Positions 51,348-58,592 of a DNA stretch of 64,000 nucleotides are shown one piece after another. The position numbers were made by a program, and so were the translations under genes. How positions within the stretch are numbered: the stretch's first letter is position 1; each line of letters opens with the position of its first letter. Below the pieces are notes generated by a model. That model was not told where the DNA came from. It ran no database searches and saw only the letters and a list, made by a program, of their open reading frames with translations. The stretch comes from Sphingomonas sp. CCH10-B3 (GTDB lineage Bacteria; Pseudomonadota; Alphaproteobacteria; Sphingomonadales; Sphingomonadaceae): positions 1-64,000 of the forward strand of contig NZ_LSIJ01000105.1 of the NCBI RefSeq assembly GCF_001556185.1. Reading direction: 5' to 3'.

Positions 51348-52210
51348 GCCAGCCCCATGACCCGCGCCGCCTTCTCGAACGGATCGGCGGGCACGGGCGC
51401 GAAGGTCAGCCGCTCGCGGCCGAACGCCCGCTCGATCGCCAGCGCGTAGCCCGGCAGCGACTGGCGCTGCACGATGGCGCGCAGCTCGAACGCGAACTGC
51501 TTCAAGGGCGAGAGCGCGCCGGATTTCAGGTGAAGGTGCGGGACGTCGAAGCTCCAGCCGCCTTCCTGCTGGCCGCCATGCTTGCGCACGATCCGGTAGA
51601 GCCAGCGTTCCAGCCCGCCCGTTAGGTCGAAATAGGCCCGGTCGATGGTGAGCACGAACGTGCGGTCGACGACGCCGGCATAGAACCAGTCCGGCAGGAT
51701 CAGCTCCAGTCCAAGCGGACGGCCGTCGCCGTCGAGCCGTTCCTGCCACTCGTTGATCCACGAGAAGCGATGGCGTCGCCGCTGGTGCTGCTGGCGGATC
51801 GAGGTGGCGACCGTGGTGGATTGCAGCCGGTCGAGCGCGGCCTTCAGCCGGTCATAATGATCCTTGCCGGTGCCTCGTCCGGTGAATGTGAGGATTTCGT
51901 GCGGCGTCGTCGCCATCAGGCGCGAGGTCGGCAGCCCCGCGTCGCGCGCGGCGACGATCTGGCTCGCCGCCCATATCAGCACGTCGGCGTCCCATATGGT
52001 CGCCATGCCATGTTCGGGCACGGCCTCGACCGATATCCAGGTCGCGCCCATGCGGAAATCGATCGGCGTCACCCGCCTGCGCTTGGCGAGGCTGAAGAAC
52101 GGCCAGGCCATGAGGTCCTGGGCATCGCGCGGCGCGATATCGCGCCCGAGCGAGGGGAACAGCGCGAGTTGGGCGCGCTCGCCGGAACGGGAGGCGGTGC
52201 GCGGCATCAT
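51329..52210 (-). CDS. repA: Replication initiator protein A
   Basis: 293 residues. Family sequence: MAWPFFSLAKRRRVTPIDFRMGATWISVEAVPEHGMATIWDADVLIWAASQIVAARDAG, then HEILTFTGRGTGKDHYDRLKAALDRLQSTTVATSIRQ and LELILPDWFYAGVVDRTFVLTIDRAYFDLTGGLERWLYRIVRKHGG. Initiators of this RepA type occur in many alphaproteobacterial ICEs and plasmids and presumably bind the iterons found just past the gene's 3' end. ATG overlaps the HTH gene stop. Its presence suggests the excised circle can replicate. Confidence 0.9.
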   Translation of the reverse strand: MMPRTASRSGERAQLALFPSLGRDIAPRDAQDLMAWPFFSLAKRRRVTPIDFRMGATWISVEAVPEHGMATIWDADVLIWAASQIVAARDAGLPTSRLMATTPHEILTFTGRGTGKDHYDRLKAALDRLQSTTVATSIRQQHQRRRHRFSWINEWQERLDGDGRPLGLELILPDWFYAGVVDRTFVLTIDRAYFDLTGGLERWLYRIVRKHGGQQEGGWSFDVPHLHLKSGALSPLKQFAFELRAIVQRQSLPGYALAIERAFGRERLTFAPVPADPFEKAARVMGLAVDNRP

Positions 52211-52473
52211 CGGCGGCTCTGCGTGATCGCCGCATCCCGCTGCGGCATGAGATCGTTCTGGCCGGGGTCGGACGTGGAATATTTGGTGCCGAGGTCGGCC
52301 CAGGCGCGCAGGTCGTCGACCGAATAGACCACCCGTCCGCCGATCCGGCGATAGGCCGGGCCGCTCCCGAAATAGCGGTGCTTCTCAAGCGTGCGGCCGG
52401 AAAGGCCAAGGAAGCGCGCCGCCTCGGGGGTCCGCAGGTAGCGGGGCGGAAGGGTCACGGGCGGTCGGGACAA
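52207..52473 (-). CDS. AlpA/MerR-like helix-turn-helix protein
   Basis: 88 residues. LRTPEAARFLGLSGRTLEKHRYFGSGPAYRRIGGRVVYSVDDLRAWADLGTKYSTSD is the winged helix-turn-helix of the excisionase/AlpA type. In ICEs of this class it precedes repA and is thought to act as a directionality factor or regulator. It is coupled to repA by an ATGA overlap. RBS: GAGACGCC-type sequence only weakly matched. Confidence 0.87.
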   Translation of the reverse strand: MSRPPVTLPPRYLRTPEAARFLGLSGRTLEKHRYFGSGPAYRRIGGRVVYSVDDLRAWADLGTKYSTSDPGQNDLMPQRDAAITQSRR

Positions 52474-52602
52474 GGGGCGTCTCCTGCGAGGCGGGGTGGC
52501 AGGAGGCGATCATGGCGAAGTGCTCACGGCAGGGTGGGGAACGAAGATTCGCAGCTGCGCCGATGTGACCACCCCCCGGCCGCTGTCATGCGGCGGGCGC
52601 TA

Positions 52603-53368
52603 TCAGCGGAAGCGCAGCAGCTTGCGGTAGTCGCCCTTCATCATGGCGGTGGCGTCGCGCACCAGGCGATAAGCGAAGGACCGGGCGTCCGAATTCTTGA
52701 AATCGGATGCCGAGAGATGCGCGGCCTCGTCCCTGCCGAGCGCGATCGCGATTTGGCGGTATGTCGCCCCGGCGAGGCGCAGATCGAGCGCGCGAAGCAT
52801 CAGCTCGAGCCGGGCCGCGCGGATCGGGGTGAGCGGCCATCCGCGCGGCAATGGGCCGGTTCGCTTGCCCGACATGAGTCGATGGAAACGCAGCAGGCTG
52901 AGGATGCGCTTGATGAAGTCCTTGTCGAGCGGGACGATCGCGGCGAGCGGCCGGCCGGGCGTCGGATCGCGCAGCCACAGCCGATGCTCGCCGGCCGCGT
53001 CAGCGACGACGACATGCCGGCCGTCGATTCCGGCCTGGTCGGCGAGCAGCGCGCCCAGCGCCAGCGGATCGACCGCCTTGGCGCCGGTATATCCTTCCGG
53101 CGCAGCGTCGAGGATCACGGTGACGGCGGTGAGTTCCGGCCGCCAGATCACCGTGCCCGACAGCTCATCAGGCAGATAGGCGAAAGGACAACCCCCAGCG
53201 GCGGGCGAGCGTCGTTCGCTCGCTGGCCGGGGCGTTCGGGTTCAGTCGCGCCCGCTCTGCGCGATACTGGCGGTTGCGTTGCAGGAACGCGGCGGCGAAT
53301 TCGGCCCGGCCCGGCGTGTCCGGCGCATTGCCGGCACGCCGCGCGCGCCCTTCGGGCGTCATTGGCAT
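52603..53368 (-). pseudogene. DUF6499–DUF2285 regulator broken by a frameshift
   Basis: The N-terminal part (53368 down to 53168) encodes RAEFAAAFLQRNRQYRAERARLNP… TTLARRWGLSF and then runs into a stop. One frame away the protein continues as AYLPDELSGTVIWRPELTAVTVILD to the end at 52603, with the DUF2285 helices (FIKRILSLLRFHRLMSG… RLELMLRALDLRLAGATYRQIAIALGRDEA… SFAYRLVRDATAMM). Joining WGLSF to AYLPDE restores the usual single protein of about 255 residues. The shift is at GCGAAAGG (about 53180–53187); one T too many on the coding strand. It could be an error, decay, or slippage. Confidence 0.75.
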
Positions 53369-53523
53369 GGGATCATCCTCTCCAGCCGCTCATTGTGCGG
53401 AGTCTGGACCGCCGAGGATCGGGAGAAGCACTGCATCCCGACAGCGCGAAGGCCGCGCCAGGCGATGCCGGCCGCGCATCGGAATCCACGACCGGAAAAA
53501 TCCATTTCGGTCTGAATGTTAAC

Positions 53524-53790
53524 TTATTCGATGGCGCGCGGGCCGAGCAGATATGCGTAGCCCACTTCGGTCATCCAGCGCGCGCGGGCGAGATGGCTCT
53601 CATGCATCGCGCGGGCGCGTTCGGGTTCCGCGGCCGGATCGATCCCGAAGATATGCGCCGCCGCGTCGCGCCAGTCGGCGCCCTCGTCGTCGGTATCGAG
53701 CAGGCGGATATAGTCGGCGAGGTGATCCTCGTCATAGGCGGTGAGCCGCGGCGCGTCGGGCGCGCGATCCTTGAAATGCTTGCCGGTCAT
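53524..53790 (-). CDS. Small DNA-binding-type protein next to the DUF2285 regulator
   Basis: 88 residues: LTAYDEDHLADYIRLLDTDDEGADWRDAAAHIFGIDPAAEPERARAMHESHLARARWMTEVGYAYLL. Short helical proteins with this sequence lie upstream of DUF2285 regulators in many alphaproteobacterial ICEs and carry a putative DNA-binding domain. No experimentally known function. It lies about 150 bp upstream of the broken regulator and may be the real first gene of that transcript. Confidence 0.75.
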   Translation of the reverse strand: MTGKHFKDRAPDAPRLTAYDEDHLADYIRLLDTDDEGADWRDAAAHIFGIDPAAEPERARAMHESHLARARWMTEVGYAYLLGPRAIE

Positions 53791-53822
53791 AACGCCCCCG
53801 TTCCTCCAGTCCCGTTAACCTT

Positions 53823-54288
53823 TTAGACCGAAACGGAGACGATTCTATACGCACGGCGGGCATGGCTTCGCGCGTCGTCCGCAATGGTCGGGTTCCAGGT
53901 CAGCAGCGGTTCGTCTGCGGTGCGCCCCCGCAAACTTCGCTCCTGACCCTGATCGGGGAGTTGGAAAACCGGAATATCTCGGTCCCTGTGACCTTTAGCC
54001 CGGAAGCCTGTTGTATACGTCACAGGCTCCCCGACCATGTGGTCAAGGATAGCGGCGCCGTCACGGCCGACGCCCAACCGGATATTCAGGGGTTTCCACG
54101 CCCCAGGCCGCCGCGTAGCGGCCCACGTCTTTCTTAGGACGGGGACGCCGTTCTGGCTACTGTCTCTTGCGAGCCGGGCGATGCCCGGCGAGCGCGCGCC
54201 ATGACGGCCGCGCGGACCTATGGGCCGCGCGGCCGCCGCTGCTCCGGGCAGGACCTGCAGCCGGTTGTCGGTTGTCGGTTGTCGGTTC
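53823..54288. other. Stretch without a supported gene
   Basis: An open frame on the minus strand (to 54344) gives unordered sequence with mediocre codon bias, and the opposite frame is no better. A short tandem repeat of GGTTGTC (three copies, about 54263–54283) lies at its right end. I call no gene here. Confidence 0.4.
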
Positions 54289-54597
54289 TCAATATCGGCC
54301 CGAGAAAGGCAAGAACGGCTGTTCTTTCCAGCTTCGGTCAACACGGCGGTAGGTCAGCCGCCGGCAGCGAAATGCGTTCCAGGTCCAAATCAGCGGCTCA
54401 AAGCCGTGCCACCAATCGGCGTCAATGTCGCCGCAACGCCCTTCAAAGCAAAGCTTATGGCGCGCGTCATAGAGTCGAAACTCCATCGGCAAACTGTCGC
54501 CCTCGTTCGTGCCGGCATAGGCGATGCTTCCTTCGGCATCTTCACCGACCCCGGCAAGGGAAGTGCCCATATGATCGGATGTGATAATCCAGCGCAT
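54289..54597 (-). CDS. Small hypothetical protein
   Basis: 102 residues with good codon bias: MRWIITSDHMGTSLAGVGEDAEGSIAYAGTN, then LPMEFRLYDARHKLCFEGRCGDIDADWWHGFEPLIWTWNAFRCRRLTYRR. It looks like a compact globular protein with many aromatic residues and three cysteines. Similar small proteins occur in plasmid and ICE accessory regions, but I do not recognise a family. It is followed on the same strand, with a 68-bp spacing, after the methyltransferase gene at 54666. Confidence 0.6.
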   Translation of the reverse strand: MRWIITSDHMGTSLAGVGEDAEGSIAYAGTNEGDSLPMEFRLYDARHKLCFEGRCGDIDADWWHGFEPLIWTWNAFRCRRLTYRRVDRSWKEQPFLPFSGRY

Positions 54598-54665
54598 GAT
54601 ATAATTCCTTGTGAGGGTGGCGCCCGCCGCAGGGACGGGCGCGAATGATGGGAAAGGGTGGCGAC

Positions 54666-55337
54666 CTATGCGGCCGCCCGGCGATGCTGCCGCGCGGCAA
54701 GCCGCTTGCTGGCGGTGTGATAGTGGCCGTTGTCCAGTTCTATGCCGGTCCAGTCGCGCCCGAGTTGCTGGGCTGCCGCAAGGGTCGAACCGCTACCGCT
54801 GAATGGGTCCAGGACAAGGTCGCCCGGCTGCGTGAAAGCCTCGATCAATGGCGCCAGTGCTTCAACCGGCTTCTGCGTGGGGTGCAGGCGGTTCCCGCTG
54901 TAAGGAAAATCGAGCACATCGGGGATAGGCCGTGTCGGACGGACGGGATTGCCCTTTGCCAACAAATAGGCTTGCTCATGTTCATAGCGAAGGAAGCGGG
55001 CCGATGACGCATAACGCTTGCGGAAAACAAGATGGCCGACGATGCGGAAGCCTGCCGCCTTCCATGCATCCATGAACAAATCGACTTTGTTCCAGCCATA
55101 GAAGGAAACCGCAAAGCCGCCATCCTTCAAGACGCGGTGCATTTCCCGAAACGCCGGACGCAGCCACCGGCCGTTATCGTCATTGGCGACCTTGCGCCCC
55201 TGGCGGTCCCGGTAGCGGGTCACATAGGGCGGATCGGTCAGGATGAAATCCACCGTGCCGCTATCGAAAGCCTGCATCACTTCAATGCAATCACCGTTGA
55301 AGATCACATCGCGGGGAGCCTGTGCCTTGCTGGTCAT
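54666..55337 (-). CDS. Beta-class DNA methyltransferase (ICE-borne, orphan)
   Basis: 223 residues. DVIFNGDCIEVMQAFDSGTVDFILTDPPYV (DPPY at about 35–38), a short target-recognition region (RFLRYEHEQAYLLAKGNPVRP), HPTQKPVEALAPLIEAFTQPGDLVLDPFSGSGSTLAAAQQLGRDWTGIELD with the AdoMet motif near 182. The order and length fit small N6-adenine or N4-cytosine enzymes found on plasmids. No restriction gene is adjacent, so it is probably protective or regulatory. It stands after a 360-bp gene-free leader. Confidence 0.9.
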   Translation of the reverse strand: MTSKAQAPRDVIFNGDCIEVMQAFDSGTVDFILTDPPYVTRYRDRQGRKVANDDNGRWLRPAFREMHRVLKDGGFAVSFYGWNKVDLFMDAWKAAGFRIVGHLVFRKRYASSARFLRYEHEQAYLLAKGNPVRPTRPIPDVLDFPYSGNRLHPTQKPVEALAPLIEAFTQPGDLVLDPFSGSGSTLAAAQQLGRDWTGIELDNGHYHTASKRLAARQHRRAAA

Positions 55338-55653
55338 ATCTCAAATCCTTTGGTTCTGAAGTTCAGCGAAGCGGAATGCCGCGCCTGAACTTCTGCCCGG
55401 CGGCGAGCCAAGGGTAGCAACGGGGCAAGGGCGGCCGGGGCGGAGGGGAATCACCCGCCTGCACAAGCGAAGCGCGGAAGGTGGGGATACCGCCCCGGAC
55501 GGTTCCACTTACCTTGACCGGCGCGAGGACTACGTCCTTAGCAACGATCGCGCCGCCTTGGCGGCGCGAAAAGCAAATGACAGCCGGGATTACCGGCGCG
55601 GCCTTCAGGCCGATCCCTGCTCGATCCCCCCAGACCGCTATCCTGCGAGGCAC
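55338..55653 (-). other. Gene-free leader with strong palindromes, possible structured RNA
   Basis: Between the terminator of the upstream small gene and the methyltransferase ATG, I see no gene with good support. The segment holds the perfect palindrome CGCGCCGCC–TT–GGCGGCGCG-like arms at 55549–55568 and another short one, GCCGGGATTACCGGC (about 55581–55595). A 120-codon open frame here overlaps the terminator and reads poorly. A long untranslated or structured leader for the methyltransferase is possible. Confidence 0.35.
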
Positions 55654-55685
55654 AAAAAAACCCGATGGCGTGGGGCGCCATCGGG
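55654..55685 (-). terminator. Intrinsic terminator of the 58-residue gene
   Basis: Perfect 10-bp arms CCCGATGGCG and CGCCATCGGG with a 5-base loop, followed on the minus strand by seven T residues. It lies 11 bp past the stop of the small gene at 55697–55873, so it is placed to end that transcript. Confidence 0.88.
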
Positions 55686-55696
55686 TGCTGTCCGCC

Positions 55697-55873
55697 TTAC
55701 AGGTCGCGGTAGGCTGCAACCTCATCGCTGAGGTAGGGGATGTATCCGTGGGCGCGTGCCAGTTCGCGCGCTTCCCACTTCCGTTCCCATTCCGGCTTGG
55801 CCTGCTCGGCGGCCATCTTCCGGTCGGCCCTGGCCTTGTTGATCCTGCGAATCTTTGCCCAATCCTTTTTCAT
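55697..55873 (-). CDS. Small basic protein of 58 residues
   Basis: Starts MKKDWAKIRRINKARADRKM, continues AAEQAKPEWERKWEARELARAHGYIPYL and ends SDEVAAYRDL. The start ATG at 55873 is preceded by GGAGGCAG. High charge, mostly helical, good codon bias and a dedicated terminator support a real gene despite its size. I do not recognise a family; such short proteins are common near methyltransferase genes on plasmids. Confidence 0.75.
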   Translation of the reverse strand: MKKDWAKIRRINKARADRKMAAEQAKPEWERKWEARELARAHGYIPYLSDEVAAYRDL

Positions 55874-56373
55874 GTCTGCCTCCTGTGTGCTGGCGTTGCT
55901 GATGCATCAGGCAGGCTTTGGCGGGCGACGCGGGCAAGCTGAAAAACGGAGGGTCCGCTTGCGGAAACCGTAGGCGCTGGCGCCGGTTTTCTGCTTGGTG
56001 GCTATGCCACTTCCCGCATGAGGCGCCCGGCAAAGCCAGATGCGCTAATCAGCAACCAGCCCGGGAGGGAGATGAACGGATTTTCGGGCAAAGCGGGATC
56101 GGCAAGGCTAGGGCCATAGTGGAAAACACGCCGGGCAAGGTAGGAATGGGGGCAGAAGTGGGACGCTTCCCCTGCACTTTGCGCGCATGGATGCCTCCGT
56201 CGACCAGGATGCGGAGTCCTGGGCTTACCGTTATCTGGCTGGGCGGGCGCCTGTAGCGAGTATGGCATCGTCCGGTGGCAGGCCGATGCAATGGCTGGTG
56301 CGGTTTCGCACGGCGCAGATCCTTTATGGAAAACTGGAAGCGCCCCGCCATTGCTGGCGGGACGCTTCCGCGG
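55874..56373. other. Stretch without a supported gene
   Basis: Open frames on both strands here give low-complexity or unordered sequence and none has a good start. It should hold the promoter of the 58-residue gene (minus strand) near its left end. The part next to 56373 contains CGCCCCGCCATTGCTGGCGGGACGC, whose arms could form a hairpin past the DUF736 stop (about 56341–56366), a plausible weak terminator. Confidence 0.4.
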
Positions 56374-56673
56374 TCAGTCGACCTTCAGCTCGAACTTGCC
56401 CGTTGTCTCGGTCGAGACAAGCCGGAGATGAACGTCCGGCGCCAGGACCGGATTGAGTTTGAGCGAAGCGTAGGGCTTCTGGTCCTTGGTGGCCTTGAGC
56501 CAGCCCACACCGAATTCCACGCGTTCATCGTCGGCGGCAACGATGCGATAGTCGGGCGACTTGTCGCTTGCCTTGTCGCCGATCCGAAGGATTTCCACCT
56601 TCTCGCTGAGACCGAAAAAGCGGATTTCGCCGTGAAAGCCGCGATCGGTCGCTTTGAAGTTTCCGCAGATCAT
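56374..56673 (-). CDS. DUF736 protein (ICE copy 2)
   Basis: 99 residues from the ATG at 56673, with AAAGGA nine bases upstream. MICGNFKATDRGFHGEIRFFGLSEKVEILRIGDKASDKSPDYRIVAADDERVEFGVGWLKATKDQKPYASLKLNPVLAP, then HLRLVSTETTGKFEL. It is a closer match to the classic DUF736 form than copy 1 at 47064. An in-frame extension to 56931 is not protein-like. Role unknown. Confidence 0.87.
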   Translation of the reverse strand: MICGNFKATDRGFHGEIRFFGLSEKVEILRIGDKASDKSPDYRIVAADDERVEFGVGWLKATKDQKPYASLKLNPVLAPDVHLRLVSTETTGKFELKVD

Positions 56674-56995
56674 GTCGTCAGTCCTTTCTTGACTCGGGAC
56701 CGCGCCCTTCGCGGCCTCGTGGCGTGTCGAAGATCGGGGACGTTCGGCTGCGCACCGCTTGCGGCCTATGGACGGCCAAAGGGCCGCTTTTTTGCTTCGC
56801 GCTGCAAAGCCGAAGGCGGCGGAAAAAAGCTGCCCGGCGCCGTTGCGCCGCCAGGTGGACACGATCAGATCAAGCCACGAGGGAGGCCGCGAGGGTCGGT
56901 CGGGCAGGCAGGACGGGAGACAATGCTGCACCCGGTATTTCAGCGGACCCAGCAGCGATGGCTGGGTTATGGCTTTCGCGTCGGCGTGGCAGGAT
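56674..56995. other. Stretch without a supported gene, with a terminator-like hairpin
   Basis: No frame here has convincing protein character. CGGCC–AAAG–GGCCG followed by C and six T residues at 56773–56793 looks like an intrinsic terminator for plus-strand transcription, although no plus-strand gene ends there. Confidence 0.35.
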
Positions 56996-57241
56996 TCACG
57001 GGCGAGCGAACAGCGCGGTGAATAGGCGCTCGGCTTCGGCCATGCCGTCGTCGGTCAGATGCACCGACTTTGCCTTGCGCGCAGGATCGGAGATCAGCCC
57101 GCGTTCGTGCAGTCGATCCATCGCGCTCCAGTCGAAGCCTTTCCAGGCCGTGCCGGTGGTGCTGAGGTTGAGCCATAGCAGGGCAAGCACCGCCTCGTCG
57201 ATTCTGTCGGTGTCGGTGTCGGTGTCCGTCCGCGAGTCCAT
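56996..57241 (-). CDS. DUF6429-family protein
   Basis: 81 residues from the ATG at 57241. After a short DTDTDTD repeat (a tandem GTGTCG-type hexamer in the DNA) it reads RIDEAVLALLWLNLSTTGTAWKGFDWSAMDRLHERGLISDPARKAKSVHLTDDGMAEAERLF, the full pattern of the DUF6429 family, a winged-helix-like small protein of unknown role. It is divergent from the gene at 57421. Confidence 0.85.
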   Translation of the reverse strand: MDSRTDTDTDTDRIDEAVLALLWLNLSTTGTAWKGFDWSAMDRLHERGLISDPARKAKSVHLTDDGMAEAERLFTALFARP

Positions 57242-57420
57242 GCGCGGGAGGATAGCAAACCGGGCTGCACACGGCATCCACGATCCCGCCGTGAGCACTT
57301 ATCTTTGCTACGCTACACTTCGCTATTTCCGCCTTGCGCCGCCGTGCGCCGAATCCCGCCGCCGTTGCTACGGGTCCGGCATGTATGCGCCCGAGGGCGA
57401 TTTTGCTGGATTCCCGAGAG

Positions 57421-57684
57421 ATGCGCGGCAGCTTGAGCAATATGGGACTCTCTCGCAAACGTCGCCGCCGCGCACCCCGCGGCTGGTCGGAAGGGCTGGA
57501 AGACCTGCACGATTACATGCAGCCGCAGCCGACGCGCGCGTCGGCGCGCAAGAATGCCGCCAGCGCGCCGATCGTCGTTACCGACGACTGGCCCGAGCAG
57601 GTTCCCATCGGCGATGCCGAGTTGCGCGTCATCGAAGGCGCTTTTCGTGAGGAGCTGGACGCCCTGTTCGGGCCGCTCCCCTAA
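57421..57684 (+). CDS. Small unidentified protein divergent from DUF6429
   Basis: 87 residues: RGSLSNMGLSRKRRRRAPRGWSEGLEDLHDYMQPQPTRASARKNAASAPIVVTDDWPEQVPIGDAELRVIEGAFREELDALFGPLP. A basic N-terminal patch is followed by an acidic helical end. Codon bias is good. The start could also be the ATG at 57442; upstream in-frame codons to 57334 are not protein-like. No family recognised. It precedes the toxin–antitoxin genes by about 80 bp. Confidence 0.6.
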   Translation: MRGSLSNMGLSRKRRRRAPRGWSEGLEDLHDYMQPQPTRASARKNAASAPIVVTDDWPEQVPIGDAELRVIEGAFREELDALFGPLP

Positions 57685-57765
57685 AACGGCCAATGGAAAG
57701 GGGTTGAAATGTTCGTCAAAGTGACGTACATTGTAGCGGAAATGGATAAGTCAGGAGTCGGTCCC

Positions 57766-58071
57766 ATGCCGCGCAAACAAGCCGTAGCGGAGTCCGCCAG
57801 AGCCAATCGCGTCGAGCGGCTCGGCTTCCGTATTGACGAAGAAACGAAGGATTTGATCGAGCGGGCAGCTCACCTCACGCGGCGCAAGGTCAGCGACTTT
57901 TGCGTGACAGCGCTAGCCGACACGGCGCGGCGAACGATCGCCGAGCATGAAACGCTCGTGCTGTCGGATCGCGACCGCGCGGCGTTCTTCGATGCGCTCA
58001 TCAATCCGCCCGAGCCCAGCGAGCGGCTGATCCGCGCTCTCCAGGAGCACCGGCGCCGGGTTGCGTCCTGA
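57766..58071 (+). CDS. TacA-type antitoxin (DUF1778)
   Basis: 101 residues from the ATG at 57766, with AGGAG eight bases upstream. RVERLGFRIDEETKDLIERAAHLTRRKVSDFCVTALADTARRTIAEHETLVLSDRDRAAFFDALINPPEPSERLIRAL is the DUF1778 ribbon-helix-helix domain plus the toxin-binding tail. It neutralises and co-represses with the GNAT toxin that starts 2 bp later. A short palindrome TACATTGTA (57728–57736) before it may be the operator. Confidence 0.9.
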   Translation: MPRKQAVAESARANRVERLGFRIDEETKDLIERAAHLTRRKVSDFCVTALADTARRTIAEHETLVLSDRDRAAFFDALINPPEPSERLIRALQEHRRRVAS

Positions 58072-58073
58072 TC

Positions 58074-58592
58074 ATGACGGCGCATGCGGATTTGCAGGTC
58101 GAGCCGCTGGGGCCGCATCACGACCGCGAGGGATTTTCCTGCGGCATCGACAGTCTCGATCGATATTTGCGGAGGCAGGCGGGCCAGGACATGCGCCGCC
58201 GCTCGGCTGGTGTGTTCGTTCTCGCCGAGCGTGCAAATCCCGGCGTGGTTCTCGGCTATTACACGCTTAGTCAGGCCAACATCGCGCAGGGCGACATTCC
58301 GGCAGCGGCGCGAAAGCATGTCCCGCGTTACCCGCTCGTCGCCGCGACGCTGATCGGCCAGCTCGCGGTGTCGCAAGCGAGGCAGGGCGAACGCCTTGGG
58401 GCGATCCTGATCGCCGATGCCGTCGAGCGCGTCTGGGCGACGGCCGCGACAGCTGGCTCGTCGATACTCGTCGTGGACGCCATCAATGATCGCGCGGCAG
58501 CCTTCTACGAAGGCAATGGCTTCGTGCGCCTGCCAGATTCCCAACGCCTCGTGCTGCCGATGCACACTATTCAAAGATTGGTCGAACGATGA
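58074..58592 (+). CDS. TacT-type GNAT toxin
   Basis: 172 residues. VEPLGPHHDREGFSCGIDSLDRYLRRQAGQDMRRR is the characteristic N-terminus, VVLGYYTLSQANIAQGDIPAAARKHVPRYPLVAATLIGQLAVSQARQGERLGAILIADAVERV contains the acetyl-CoA loop (QARQGERLG), and FYEGNGFVRLPD closes the fold. Such toxins acetylate charged aminoacyl-tRNA and block translation. Its last codon overlaps the recombinase ATG (ATGA), which is unusual and ties recombinase translation to toxin translation. Confidence 0.9.
   Translation: MTAHADLQVEPLGPHHDREGFSCGIDSLDRYLRRQAGQDMRRRSAGVFVLAERANPGVVLGYYTLSQANIAQGDIPAAARKHVPRYPLVAATLIGQLAVSQARQGERLGAILIADAVERVWATAATAGSSILVVDAINDRAAAFYEGNGFVRLPDSQRLVLPMHTIQRLVER

Noticed and set aside
53823..54344. 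A 173-codon minus-strand open frame.
   Set aside because: Its first half is translated from a GGTTGTC tandem repeat and the rest has mediocre codon bias with no family resemblance.
55363..55725. A 120-codon minus-strand open frame before the methyltransferase.
   Set aside because: It overlaps a perfect terminator and the end of the 58-residue gene and has low-quality sequence.
57208..57232. A tandem GTCGGT/GTGTCG hexamer as a possible regulatory repeat.
   Set aside because: It lies within the start of the DUF6429 gene and simply encodes Asp-Thr repeats.
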